DNA of 64,000 nt from positions 17,577,344 through 17,641,343 of the forward strand of contig OU744449.1 of NCBI GenBank assembly GCA_916610825.1, written 5' to 3'. This document shows, one piece after another, positions 53,501 through 63,881 of this stretch (position 1 is its first letter; each line of letters starts with the position of its first letter). The notes beneath the pieces were generated by a model. That model did not search any database. It was not told the origin of the DNA and saw only the letters and a list, made by a program, of their open reading frames with translations. A program made the translations under genes and the position numbers. The DNA comes from Haliclystus octoradiatus. Taxonomy: Eukaryota; Cnidaria; Staurozoa; Stauromedusae; Haliclystidae.

Positions 53501-53536
53501 ATTCCTTGGTAACTTCTCGCCTTTGCCTGGTTGCAC
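50468..53536 (-). CDS. Gypsy pol: protease, reverse transcriptase, RNase H, integrase N-domain
   Basis: 1022-codon open frame. Residues 1-50 are a shadow of the gag knuckle in another frame. Retropepsin FLVDTGANVTLL at about 103-114. Reverse transcriptase with DYRKLN, STLDLSSGHWQ, MPFGLCNAPATFERLM and VYLDDIIVHG. RNase H with DTDASNNGLGAVLS and RSDHGALQWLL. Integrase zinc domain (HSGGHLGRKKT ... CKQCDLC) at the C-terminus. It ends out of frame with the integrase core, so the polyprotein is cut short. It overlaps gag by about 170 bp in a -1 relation, which may be a normal programmed shift. Confidence 0.92.
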   Translation of the reverse strand: MQPGKGEKLPRNSRKVWDMWRRWSHVTLLPTKDNERKIWCNFRRRQQNVGKRSSAELKGLNSTASQGMPKGMPFVMTGNNANVNNCNGVYVNVNVNGQNVEFLVDTGANVTLLKCSVFDKICESGEIVAMATDAQMTLADGKMVPFKAKANLFLSVGVIDKAIHTVWVADIDTAGILGIDFLIKHQLDLRWKDGCYKLETSGVTSGVGNESDKSVLGIKGSCGPEEKELNDDVTMRVAVSKTITIPARSELMVPAELRESQDIGLGLIETSTGLLERQVMIAKTLVNCGVSCGKINLRMINLSESPCTLYEGTIAGMCESVKLIHAQNNEEYQQYARGVTCNQTADQNETIPAHLTDLLERSCSSLTPGQCDGVKQLLLDFQTVFSSSSADIGCTSIVKHKIDTGTATPIRQRPRRLPISQRDEADSEVQRMLERGIIEPSSSPWSSPIVLVKKKDGSTRFCVDYRKLNDTTVKDSYPLPRIDDSLDALSGAKWFSTLDLSSGHWQVEVANEDKKKTAFSTGKALYQFSVMPFGLCNAPATFERLMEHVLSGLSWEILLVYLDDIIVHGRSFDEELERLSTVFTRLQKAGLKLSPKKCNLLQQSVKFLGHLVTEDSISTDPEKISAVRDWPTPCSVDEVRSFLGLCSYYRSFVKNFAEISRPLNRLTEKQSDFIWTEDCQIAFITLKSKLISSPVLGYPSLDGAFCLDTDASNNGLGAVLSQMQEGGYKVISYYSRSLTKSERNYCVTRKELLAIVAAVRNYHHYLYGRHFMVRSDHGALQWLLNFKNPEGQMARWLEELSLYDFTIHHRNGVLHNNADALSRRPCVDCSKCDRLEEKSSKCQVINTRSTTTAISTTTDSAWLQGMDTVTLRTKQLEDHAIGPVLVMLESSTVKPQWQSIVNKSNDVKSLLAQWERLEIIGGLLYRRYESESGGSNIKQLLLPRTLIIDVLKIIHNTHSGGHLGRKKTFKRIQDRYYWPHYRHDILLYCKQCDLCTTKKGQLGSQRHPCSNITLVCHWKELP

Positions 53537-54448
53537 ATGAACGTCATCATTTCCTCTAATTTTGACAATCGACTGTCGATGTTGTTGTTGTCGCTGGTAC
53601 AGTTAGAACTCTCACAGTTCGCCAAGGTCCGAGTGTTGAAGCTGGTACAGTTAGAACTCTCACAGTCAGCCACAGTCCGAACAGCAGTGTGCTTTTGTTG
53701 TTGTCTTTGTGAATCTATGCGCCGATGGGAGTCCAACTCACAAGCTATGTTTACAGCTTCTTGGAAAGATTTTGGTCGCGCTTGACATACTCCCCAACGT
53801 AAGTCTTGGTCATTTAGGCTATCCAGAAACGCATCCTTAGCAATTATTTCTCTTGACTCACTTGGCATTGATGGATAGGAGAGTCTAGTTAAATAGTATT
53901 GCATGTGCCAATTCAGGTAAGGTTTCATTGCTCAGTCTTGTTTTGTTTCTCAGTTCAGATCTGTGTAATTCCACACGCTGTTCAGTGCCGTAGCGGGTCG
54001 AAAGGGCTAAACAAAGCTTTTCAAAGTTGATTCGGTCGGCGCTTTCCATATCTGATAAAATTGAGCTAGCATCACCAGTCAAACTAACTGCCAGGTGACT
54101 TGCTCTTTCTTCGTCTCCCCAACAATTTAGCTTTGATACCATATCAAACTGAACCTTGTAGTCCTCCCATGATTGTTTGCCGTTGAAAGTTGGAGGTCGC
54201 ACTATTGGTTTGTTGGGCCTTTTGACTTGTTGCTGATGTACCGTAGGTTGTTGATAGTTGACCCTACTAGTCTGTGGAGTTGATGTAATTAACGGCTCGT
54301 TCATCATCTGCGTTGATAAAGCCAATGACAAGTTTTCGATTTGTTTCTCTAGTTTCAACATTCGACCGGCAATTTCATTGTCCATCTGAGCTTCATTATT
54401 TCCATTGCCAAACGTGGCATCGATTTCTTGCACTGTAAATGTAGCCAT
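53365..54448 (-). pseudogene. Gypsy gag, frameshifted
   Basis: Capsid part in frame 54448-53885 (PPTFNGKQSWEDYKVQF, LTGDASSILSDM); the same protein continues in another frame from about 53928 to 53365, ending in a CCHC knuckle CGTCGDVGHMSRSC. The change of frame near 53885-53928, inside the NETLPELAHAI region, is a lesion and not a gag-pol junction. Confidence 0.85.
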
Positions 54449-54475
54449 CGTGTTCGTAATATAAAGTTTAAATTA

Positions 54476-54493
54476 ATCCCGCTTCTGTCACCA
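54476..54493 (-). other. Gypsy primer-binding site
   Basis: Two bases inside the 5' LTR, minus strand TGGTGACAGAAGCGGGAT, TGG-led as expected for tRNA priming. Primer tRNA not identified. Confidence 0.6.
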
Positions 54494-54495
54494 GT

Positions 54496-54668
54496 TGTAA
54501 CGAACCACGATTTCGTATATAAAATAGTTATCGAGACGAAATAAGAAGACAACCGTTTCGAGTGTAAATCACGTTCAAAATCAATCTATTTCATCATTCT
54601 AAGTACATGCTAAAAAGGGGATCCCATTACGCAACAATTATACACTTAATAAGACGTCATTCTCTACA
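54496..54668 (-). repeat. Ty3/gypsy 5' LTR
   Basis: 173 bp; single-base difference from the 3' LTR, implying recent insertion. Confidence 0.95.
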
Positions 54669-56797
54669 ATAGCATTTCATAAATTAAGCAGTCAAATTTA
54701 TTTTTACATTGACGTAGGATTTCAAAATTGGCCATACTGCACTCTTTAATTGAATGAGCGGTAACCTGATGCTTCCCAATTGCAGAGCTCATTTCCCGTC
54801 CATGTTCTGAGATGCGTTCGTGTAAGTGTCGGCAAGTGTAGCCGACATAGTTTGCATCGCACAAACCACACTTGTATTCGTACACTACGCAGTGTTTCAT
54901 AAGCAAATCCGGTTTTTTCTCTTTATGTCGAAGATCGTCGATTAACTTTTTACTTTTAAAAATTGGTCTAAAACTGACATCTATTTTACAATTAAGAAAA
55001 CTTAGCTCTTTGCGTACGGTATTAGATGATCGCTGATCTTTAAAAGGTAATGAAATATTTACAATCTTAACAGAATCAGTCATATTATTTACACTATTTA
55101 CAGTTATAATATTTTGATCAAAAACAAATTTGGATAAAATTGAGTTTAAAAGCGGAACTGGGTATTGAAGATTACTAAAAACATATTTAAGTCTAACTAA
55201 TTCTAATTTAAAAGCTTCCTCGCTAGAACAAATCTTTAACGCTCTAGTAGCCATTGTTTTTAAAAGTCCGATTTTGTATCTGTTGTCGACATGACTATTG
55301 AAATGTGTTAACAGGCCTTTGTCTGTAGGCTTACAATATATAGTAGTAGATAATTTAGGGCTATTATTTGTGATTAAAATTCCAACAAAAGGTAACGTCA
55401 TATCCTTCTCAATTTCCATTGTAAATTTTATAGCAGGGTGGACGAGATTAAATTGTTCTAAAAGATCATCGGCAACGTTCTTATTTTCTTAAATCACGAA
55501 AGTGTCATCAACATATCTCCTATAGGTAGAAGGAAGAAGATTCTTTTCTTGTAAAATAGATTCCATATGGCACATAAATGTATTTGCGATTAAAGGTCCT
55601 AAAGGTGACCCCATCGCGACACCATCTATTTGTTCATAAAGAATGTTATTAAATTGAAATAGCTGCTTTTTTGTACTTGCTTGTAATAGTAAAGTGAGGT
55701 CTTCTTTTGTTAGATTAAGATCATAAGTTTCGTTAAACCAGTTATTGTCAAATGCTCTACTAACCAGAATGTGCAAAGTTTCATCAAGTGGTACATTTGT
55801 GAAAAGGCTTGAAACATCAAATGAAACTAATTTTTGATTGCCTTGTATTTCAAGATTTTGGATGTCAGAAGCAAACTGAAAAATATCGTCTATAGTATAT
55901 TCGTTTATCGAGAGAGGTTTAAGCTTCTCGTCAAGCCACTTAGCAAGTTTATTATTGTAGGTATTAATTGCAGAAAGTACAGATCGCATCTTCAGCGGTG
56001 TTTTATGTGTTTTAGGTAGCCCGTATAAATGTGCTAGGCGAGCTCCCTTAGGACACAGATCTGCTGCTAGCTTTGTTGGTAAAACTGTTTTAAGCAATTT
56101 CGTAATTTCTCGTTCTTTTTTTAATAAAGGATGGTCTATTTTAGCGGGCCTGCCTCTGCCTCTCTTTGCTTTGTAGATTATAAATTTATCTCCTAGATCA
56201 ACCGATGCCTCAGATAATAAGGTTGTATATTTATCTTTATCCATGATTATCACACCATTACCTTTATCTGGTTTAGTAACCACTATGTCGTCCTTGGTCT
56301 TCAGAGAGCATACCGCTCGAAGTAATGATTTTGGTGCTGATGGTCCTTGTAATCTGGCATAATTGAGAGCAATTGATTTGAGTGTAGACGCTGTTAGATC
56401 TTTATCTTGTTCATTGATGTTCTTTCTTGCTAACCAAAAACCTTTCTCAAATTCGACCATTATCGATAATTCGTCTCTTTTCGTCGATCGACGTGGTAGC
56501 GCGAACTTTAATCCACGTGACAGTACCAACATCTCAAAAAAGCTTAGATGGTAGGATGACAAATTCGTAATATGCTTATTTGGGTCGTTGTTGGCGGATA
56601 TCAATCTTCTTATCTTACTTAAATGGTTCTTTAATACTGATTCTCTTTGGCCTTTCTTTATTTTATGTAGCTTGTGTATGATGCAATAATATAAGTAACT
56701 TGATATGTTACCTTCCAGTGATTTAAGAATACTTGTCTGTTCATTTCGGATCCTGCGTAGCTCTTGCGCTTTATGTCTACTTTCTGCTACTTTCTGC
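54669..56797 (-). pseudogene. Penelope RT-endonuclease, minus copy (nonsense and gypsy insertion)
   Basis: Frame 56797-55489: PLE N-terminal region, DIVVTKPDKGNGVIIMDKDKY, GLPKTHK, RT motif A (VSFDVSSLFTNVPLDE), motif B (MGSPLGPLIANTF), motif C (YRRYVDDTF). A TTA-to-TAA change after DTFVI, judged against the plus copy, stops it at 55489. The frame resumes at 55419 through the GIY-YIG endonuclease (YEYKCGLCDANYVGYTCRHL ... EH). The gypsy element truncates the C-terminus at 54668. The true N-terminus is lost at the inverted junction. Confidence 0.9.
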
Positions 56798-58165
56798 AAT
56801 TAATACCTACAATAATAAACTTGCTAAGTGGCTTGACGAGAAGCTTAAACCTCTCTCGATAAACAAATATACTATAGACGATATTTTTCAGTTTGCTTCT
56901 GACATCCAAAATCTTGAAATACAAGGCAATCAAAAATTAGTTTCATTTGATGTTTCAAGCCTTTTCACAAATGTACCACTTGATGAAACTTTGCACATTC
57001 TGGTTAGTAGAGCATTTGACAATAACTGGTTTAACGAAACTTATGATCTTAATCTAACAAAAGAAGACCTCACTTTACTATTACAAGCAAGTACAAAAAA
57101 GCAGCTATTTCAATTTAATAACATTCTTTATGAACAAATAGATGGTGTCGCGATGGGGTCACCTTTAGGACCTTTAATCGCAAATACATTTATGTGCCAT
57201 ATGGAATCTATTTTACAAGAAAAGAATCTTCTTCCTTCTACCTATAGGAGATATGTTGATGACACTTTCGTGATTTTAGAAAATATGAACGTTGCCGATG
57301 ATCTTTTAGAACAATTTAATCTCGTCCACCCTGCTATAAAATTTACAATGGAAATTGAGAAGGATATGACGTTACCTTTTGTTGGAATTTTAATCACAAA
57401 TAATAGCCCTAAATTATCTACTACTATATATTGTAAGCCTACAGACAAAGGCCTGTTAACACATTTCAATAGTCATGTCGACAACAGGTACAAAATCGGA
57501 CTTTTAAAAACAATGTCTACTAGAGCGTTAAAGATTTGTTCTAGCGAGGAAGCTTTTACATTAGAATTAGTTAGACTTAAATATGTTTTTAGTAATCTTC
57601 AATACCCAGTTCCACTTTTAAACTCAATTTTATCCAAATTTGTTTTTAATCAAAATATTATAACTGTAAATAGTGTAAATAATATGACTGATTCTGTTAA
57701 GATTGTAAATATTTCATTACCTTTTAAAGATCAGCGATCATCTAATACCGTACGCAAAGAGCTAAGTTTTCTTAATTGTAAAATAGATGTCAGTTTTAGA
57801 CCAATTTTTAAAAGTAAAAAGTTAATCGACGATCTCCGACATAAAGAGAAAAACCGGATTTGCTTATGAAACACTGCATAGTGTACGAATACAAGTGTGG
57901 TTTGTGCAATGCAAACTATGTCGGCTACACTTGCCGACATTTACACAAACGCATCTCAGAACATAGACGGGAAATGAGCTCTGCAATTGGGAAGCATGAG
58001 GTTACCGCTCATTCAATTAAAGAGTGCAGTATGGCCAATTCTGAAATCCTACGTCAATGTAAAAATAAATTTGACTGCTTAATTTATGAAATGCTATTCA
58101 TACAAAAAATGAATCCGTCCCTGAACACTCAAAAAGACTCGATAAAGGCTCTTGTTTTTAAATAA
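56788..58165 (+). pseudogene. Penelope RT-endonuclease, plus copy (5'-truncated, frameshifted)
   Basis: Begins inside the RT (LSAINTYNNKLAKW) at the inverted junction. Motifs A, B and C are all present (SFDVSSLF, MGSPLGP, YVDD). The frame runs to 57869, where one A is missing from a poly-A run (GAGAAAAACC against GAGAAAAAACC in the minus copy). The GIY-YIG domain continues in the next frame to 58165. Codons between agree closely with the minus copy. Confidence 0.9.
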
Positions 58166-58445
58166 AAGAGTTCTGATTTCCCTTATTGTGTTTTTTTCCC
58201 TTATTGTTGTTTGTTTTTCCCTTAGAATTTTTAACCTTTTTTAACATTAGTTAGTTTCGTAATCAATTCCAGCACCTTGGGAATAAACATATTTTTATCA
58301 ATCCTATAAATTAAAACATTTTATCTTGAAGTTTGTATTTATTTTAATTATTTACCTATAGTAACTTGAAAATGATTGATTTGAATCAATCGAAACGTTG
58401 TTGTAATAAAAATACATTGTTGGTATTGACTTTTGGTTTAAATTG

Positions 58446-59280
58446 TACACCTTTGAGGACGCTTATCCGAATTTACAATTGAGAAGAAAATTGAAGCATG
58501 AGGATGATTTTTCTTGATCTACAGGACCATCTATCTCTTTAGATGATGTGTAATCATCAATTTCTGTATAATGTTCTGTTTCACTTTTATCCACTTGCAG
58601 TTTGTTTTCTGTTTCAGCGAATTGAGGCTTTGGCAGTTTTGACTGTGTAGCTGCGTGGGGCCACTTGCGTGGGGCCACTTGCTTTTCGATTGTTCAATGG
58701 TTGTACTTTACAAGACCGAATGAAGGAGACGATTGAACTAGCATTTTTGTTCCAGCTTTGATTGTAGGGAGTGGTGCTTCACTCTTGTCGTATATGTCTT
58801 GCTTTTCTTGCTTTTTTTCATTTTTTTCCTTTTCCTTTGATTTGAAGCTTGATCCGTCCACTGTGTCTGATATTTTCATATTTCGTAATTGATCAGGTCA
58901 AGAAACCGTTTCATCGATTTGCTGTCTGAGGGTTCAGCCATATCCATAATAGTGCTACGTCAGACAGATTTCCATCTTTGCTAATATGATGGCTAATTTG
59001 CCAACCAATGTACCGTTGCTAAATGTATCGTAGCTCTAGCTCAGTCAATTTACACAGAGTTTAGAAGCATTCAATTTAATGCATTTTCAATTGGTCATTC
59101 CAGCAGTTAAATTTCTTCTGATGCAGACCAAATCCCAATTGGCATTCCCAGCCAACAGTTCATCTTTCATAATCTCCAATTGGCAACGCTGTGCTTGCTT
59201 TTGGAGTTCCGTTAGGTATTCATCAATAGCGCGGTCTTCTTGTTTCACTGTATCAAGAAATTTCATCATTACTATTTAGA
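58446..59280 (-). pseudogene. Decayed retroelement-like region with gag-like fragment
   Basis: Minus-strand frame 59269-59087 has FLDTVKQEDRAIDEYLTEL and LQKQAQRCQ, resembling the capsid region of gypsy-type gag. Frames at 58694-58879 (Lys/Glu-rich) and 58463-58678 show no family motif. Too decayed for a firm family. Confidence 0.45.
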
Positions 59281-60167
59281 ATCTGTAGCTGCCTCGCCAT
59301 CTGTATGGGTGAAATTTTGATTACCTGTTGCTCAAGGTAATTTTGCTACCCGAACTGACGATCGTGAATCTGTTTTATCCACAGCAGTTAAGAATTTGGT
59401 ACATTCCCTCTTGAAAACTTTCAACTTATCCAGCAAATATGAACCAGAAAGTGGCTTTTAAGAGCCAAAAGTTATATTTCACACAGTGCCATGTTTCAAT
59501 CTGTTCTGTAATATATATCACATGTTTATTAACAGACCAAGGATTGCAAAGATGTAACAAGATGGAGTTTGTTTTGTTATTATAACTTTATCATCTTCAT
59601 GCTCAAATCTGTACAATAAGAAGACGTTCTTATGTTTTCGGAAGGTTTTTTTCAGCATTATGAATGTTATTCTCCCTATCAATACTGCTTTTAGACTGTA
59701 TACTGTTTTCCTGTTTGGGAAGGTAGGAATGAGGAATGAAGAAACAGAGAAAACTTAGAATCATTTTAAATAAGTTGATTCAATGCTGAAATATTTATTT
59801 TTAGCCAAAAAGGAGTGAAATTATTTATTACTGTATTTTCTGATTTTCTTAAAATTGCCCCTTTGAAAACAGTTGATGAACTTTGAATGACCAAATTTTA
59901 TGAACTCTCCATGCAAAGCAGACTATTTAACATTCATGAACTGTTCATATTGTGTTCATAAACAGTTCATGAACTCAACAAATGTTTTCACAGGGGTGTA
60001 AGGTTGATGGTTTATCTATTGTAACAATACGCAATGTACATAGTAAAGAACCATACAGATACTGAATTCACTACAGTATGTTAACGACAGGTTAATGTTA
60101 TTACGATTACTTAATAACGTTAATGTTCTTTATCTTTTTGCTTTTGCCCTGCTTGGGCTGCCAGTAT
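59281..60167. other. No gene recognised
   Basis: AT-rich spacer with a TTCATGAAC fragment at about 59930-59990 ending TTCACAGGGG, matching the right end of the palindrome-rich MITE family. Confidence 0.5.
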
Positions 60168-61503
60168 TTAATGATGCTCTTCTCTTTGCTGCCACAGAAT
60201 GAATATGGTTCTGTTCAATTCTAGCACGTTTTTTGCAGTAACATGTAGAGTCTTCAACTTTAACTTGCTTAATACATCCCTCTTCTGAGTGTGGATTTGT
60301 TCTTGCTCTAGCCTTTTCCTTTCTTTCTCCTGCTCTTTCTTGTTTTTGGCATTAGCCTCTCTCATCAAACGACACAACTTATGATTTACAGGTGTTATTT
60401 TTGGATTTGCTCTTTTAAAGCTCTGTACTGCACTTATTTACCGGCTCTAATGGCGTATTTCACAGTCGGAATACTTGAATAGGTTGAAATTGCTATTCTT
60501 GACTTTGCATCAATCACATCACCCATTACGTTGAAAGACGATTCAACCAATGGTCCATGAAAACAAGTCAATAAAGCATGGGCAATAAAGCTGACATATC
60601 AAAAGGTACTTTCCTTCTTTTGCAATAATTGCCCACCAATCATCAACTATAACTTTAATTTTATTAACTTCTGCTGGTCGGTGAGCAGTTGTGCAGAATC
60701 TGTGGATTTCACAGGGAATAATCACATTTGTAGCAAGGGTAGGTAGATCATTCAATGCTACTTTTGCCACATGATGCTGATGATTGCAAGCAGGATCAAG
60801 AACACTCATTAGACGGATATCCTTCTTATCGATCGGTAGCTTTCCTTGCAGATATTTGGCACAGGCTAATTGAAACATGTCTGTGCCGTAGTCAAAAACC
60901 CTAGCTTTATCTCAGCATTTTTGTCCCCAGCCGATTTAAGAAGCTCTTGTGCATCATTGCCAATAAACATTGTAAACGTGGCAAATTGTTCAAGCTATTA
61001 TCCACAAATCAAAATCAATCAATAACCTGTATGAACTAGCATATAAAATAATCATTTTCATGCTTTTTGAGATATATCAGAAAAGCTGTCAATTATATGT
61101 ATATTGCTGTTTAATATAAGGTAGTTTATAAATTTGCAGTGATTAACATAATTTGGACATTATTCTCTGATATTATTAATACTGTAGAAACTAATTGTGC
61201 TGATAGCTTATTTATGTTACAGGTTATTTTTTAATGAATGATTGACATTGAGCTTAATTTCATACGGTACTTCGTTTTAAAGAGATTTTCTTAACGCCTT
61301 CTGTCTCTTATCAATGCGATGTTGTAGCTGATATTTTTTACAAACATCTTTTGCATGTGAAAACTCTGCACAGTTAAATACATTTTTAAAATATCAAGTA
61401 GACATAGCTCATCACATTCTTTGTGTATTTCACCTTCATGAGCCAGAAGCAAAGAGCTCCAAAGTGAAGTTATTTTGAAATCCCTCAGACTTTCCATTGA
61501 CAT
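60168..61503 (-). pseudogene. hAT-like transposase remnant, C-terminal part
   Basis: Frame 60878-60543 has FQLACAKYLQGKLPIDKKDIRLM, LDPACN and DLPTLA, a pattern found before the dimerisation region of some hAT-like transposases. Out of frame at 60430-60545 is PLVESSFNVMGDVID, and at 60377-60168 a Lys/Glu-rich tail. Frame 61503-61291 may be an upstream part. Several stops and shifts: dead copy. Assignment moderate. Confidence 0.5.
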
Positions 61504-62023
61504 CTTTCCTGTTGGAATAAATTTTATTCAAGTCCCACAACTTTTTTGAATTTTTCCTTGATGATTTGAACAATTTGTAATAGGCCTACTGTTGGGTGAG
61601 GATTCTGCAAACCACCTCTATTAAGAGAAGAGAGGCAAGGTAATCATTGTTTTTTGTAACTACTCTAAGCGTCTTTGACAAAATGTTCTCTATATCAATT
61701 TTCTTTGTTCAATGTGTGCCTTGTAAATAAGACTAAATCAGTCTTTGTTGAAGGGGTCTGGCTTTGAATTCGTTATAAAGGTAAGAAGATATGCAGGAGC
61801 ATTTCAGATACTGAACGCCAAATCTTCCACCATTTTAAGTGAATGTCAGGATTGTTAAATAGTTACATGAATTCGGCAGAATATTTATGATGCAAACTCA
61901 AATATTTTCTGCTTTGAGTACCGACATAGCTTTTGAATTTTGAACATACTGAGTTCCAAATTTGCAATAGCGCAGTATTATTTCACTGCATGCTTATCTC
62001 CAGTTATGCTTATCAACCCACCT

Positions 62024-62413
62024 CTAATTTCCATGTCCGTAAAGAACCGTGACAATGAAATAGACATCTTGTATAACTGTAAACGGGGAGTGGTCATGCG
62101 AAAAATCCAATATCTTGTCAATTTTTGCTACTCTCCATAGCCTATCGTGCTCAAGAGCCCTATCCATGATGACAAATGACGCATCTTTTGAGCACCCAGT
62201 GCCATACAAGACCACATCATTTGCAAAACCATAATATTCAAAATTTAACAGATGCAGTTTATTTGTTGAATGAATGTGTGTGTCTGCACCGGTGGAGATC
62301 CACGGTTTACGTTCACATGATTCAGGAAAATTCGTTTTCGTCCATTCTGCATAACTGGTTGCTATTTTTTGTCTTTTAAAGGTATGTACTATGGATCTTA
62401 ATTCACCATCCAT
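62024..62413 (-). other. Unrecognised 129-codon open frame
   Basis: Encodes MDGELRSIVHTFKRQK ... YGFANDVVLYGTGC ... FSHDHSPFTV. I do not recognise a family. It has ordinary, non-repetitive composition and lies between two hAT remnants on the same strand, so it may be another transposon piece. No splice partners seen. Confidence 0.3.
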
Positions 62414-62977
62414 TTCTAAAAGACAATAGAAGTCTTTCTAGCTTTCTATGGACTACTTTTGCAGCTGGTTTTATGATGCCGGGCTTGTTATGTAACGAAT
62501 CTACAAAAAGAAATATACAAATGCAATGATATACGTCTTGAAACATAAATATTAGACTTGACATAAATAAAATATAGTATTCAAAAGAGAGACTTTCTTA
62601 TTGAGAATCATTGAGACTTCTCTTATATCACATGTCACTTTCCCTTGTAACAATCCATCTTTTTGCCATATAGTATACTAGCACGGGTTACCCGCCTTGC
62701 TGGGTTAGGCTCACATGGGTTACCGTAGACACTATTATCCGGAATTACAGGCATGCCAGAAGAGATAGTAGATTATATTTAGTGAAATACAAAATGCCCT
62801 TATGAATCGTTATTGGATCCATGTAATCAAGTAATTTTCAAAATCTATTTACTGTGTATGTCTATCAATAGAATCATAGAAAATATGTCTGTAAATTGTA
62901 ATTTGATGTTTAAATGCCCTTTAAATATCACAGCACAAGGCTTTTTATTATTCATTTCTATTACTCAATATTATTTG

Positions 62978-63480
62978 CTATTTGTAAATAATTAGATTGC
63001 ATTTCAATAAAAATAATTTGAGACTTCGCATCATGCTACAATCACTCAAAATCAAATCAAAATCTTTAAATATCAGATAAATATTTAAAATTATCAAGGC
63101 ATTTACGGCAGAGGGTTTCAAAAGATTTCCTCTTTTACTAACGATTATGCTTGCCTTACTAAATATTTGTTCGGAAGGAACAGATGTAGGTGGACAACCA
63201 AAAAATTGTTTAGCGAGAGGTACAATCAAGGAAAACTGATTACAATTACCCTTCCATCATTTTAATGGGTCTCTAGTTTTAGGAATTGGAAAATTTAGAA
63301 ATTTTCTGAGGCGTACAGATCCACCTCTTTATCTAAATGAAACTGCCTGTTTATTGATGCCACCACCTCAATGAACTTCTCGCCGGGTTTAACTGTGGAT
63401 ACAGCACGGCTGAGTCTTTCTGACTGAGTGACTTTGTGTAACTCCAAATTTTGCAACTGATCTGAAAGATTTACCATTGC
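62978..63480 (-). pseudogene. hAT transposase dimerisation domain remnant
   Basis: Frame 63229-62978 has LAKQFFGCPPTSVPSEQIFSK followed by IVSKRGNLLKPSAVNALIIL, the hallmark C-terminal dimerisation region of hAT transposases. Frame 63477-63295 (AVSTVKPGEKFIEVVASINR) would lie upstream, separated by an out-of-frame gap. Broken copy. Confidence 0.8.
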
Positions 63481-63663
63481 TGCAATAACAACGCCTGATG
63501 TCGAATGACACTGTTAACTGAGAAGGACAGTTATATGTTCATTTTTTTAAAATCAGGAATAATAGTTTCCGCTAAACGCCACATTTCTGATGACATGCCC
63601 AAGATACGTATTTCTTTAGTATCCAAATCCCAGCATGCACCTTCATATCAGGAAGTGAATTAT

Positions 63664-63881
63664 CCCCTGTGAAAAAAATCCATGAGTTCATGAACAGTTC
63701 ATGTACCTTTTTTTTTTGGTTCATGAACAGTTCATGAGCAGTCACAAAGAGTTCATGAACACTTCATGAACCGGTTCATGAACTGGTTGATGAACGTGAA
63801 ATTGCCCAAAAGCTCATGAACAGTTCATGAACTTTTGGGCAATTTCACGTTCATGAACTCATGAACTTTTTTTTGCAGGGG
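63664..63881. mobile_element. TTCATGAAC palindrome-rich MITE with 32-bp hairpin
   Basis: Termini CCCCTGTGAAAAAAA and TTTTTTTTGCAGGGG. Many GTTCATGAAC copies. A near-perfect hairpin (arms 63790-63821 and 63823-63854, one mismatch, 1-nt spacer) contains TGAAATTGCCCAAAAG. Same family as 22117-22339. Confidence 0.75.

Larger units (their letters stand above)
49301..54668 (-). mobile_element. Ty3/gypsy LTR retrotransposon, coding region broken
   Basis: 5368 bp, minus strand, LTRs 49301-49473 and 54496-54668 (173 bp each, one difference). Inserted in the Penelope copy with a 4-bp duplication ATAA/ATAG. A polypurine tract lies just inside the 3' LTR (minus strand AGAAGAGGAGATAA) and a TGG-led primer site inside the 5' LTR. 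gag and pol are broken by frameshifts and one nonsense codon. Confidence 0.95.
48950..58445. mobile_element. Inverted Penelope pair, one copy split by Ty3/gypsy
   Basis: Two Penelope copies meet near 56790 in opposite orientation, 3' ends outward. The minus copy runs 56790 to 54669, is cut by the gypsy element, and resumes 49300 to 48950. The plus copy runs 56788-58445. The outer ends (48950-49300, 58095-58445) are inverted repeats carrying the palindrome GATTGATTTGAATCAATC and AACGTTGTTGTAATAAA. The copies differ by few substitutions, so the event is recent. Confidence 0.9.
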
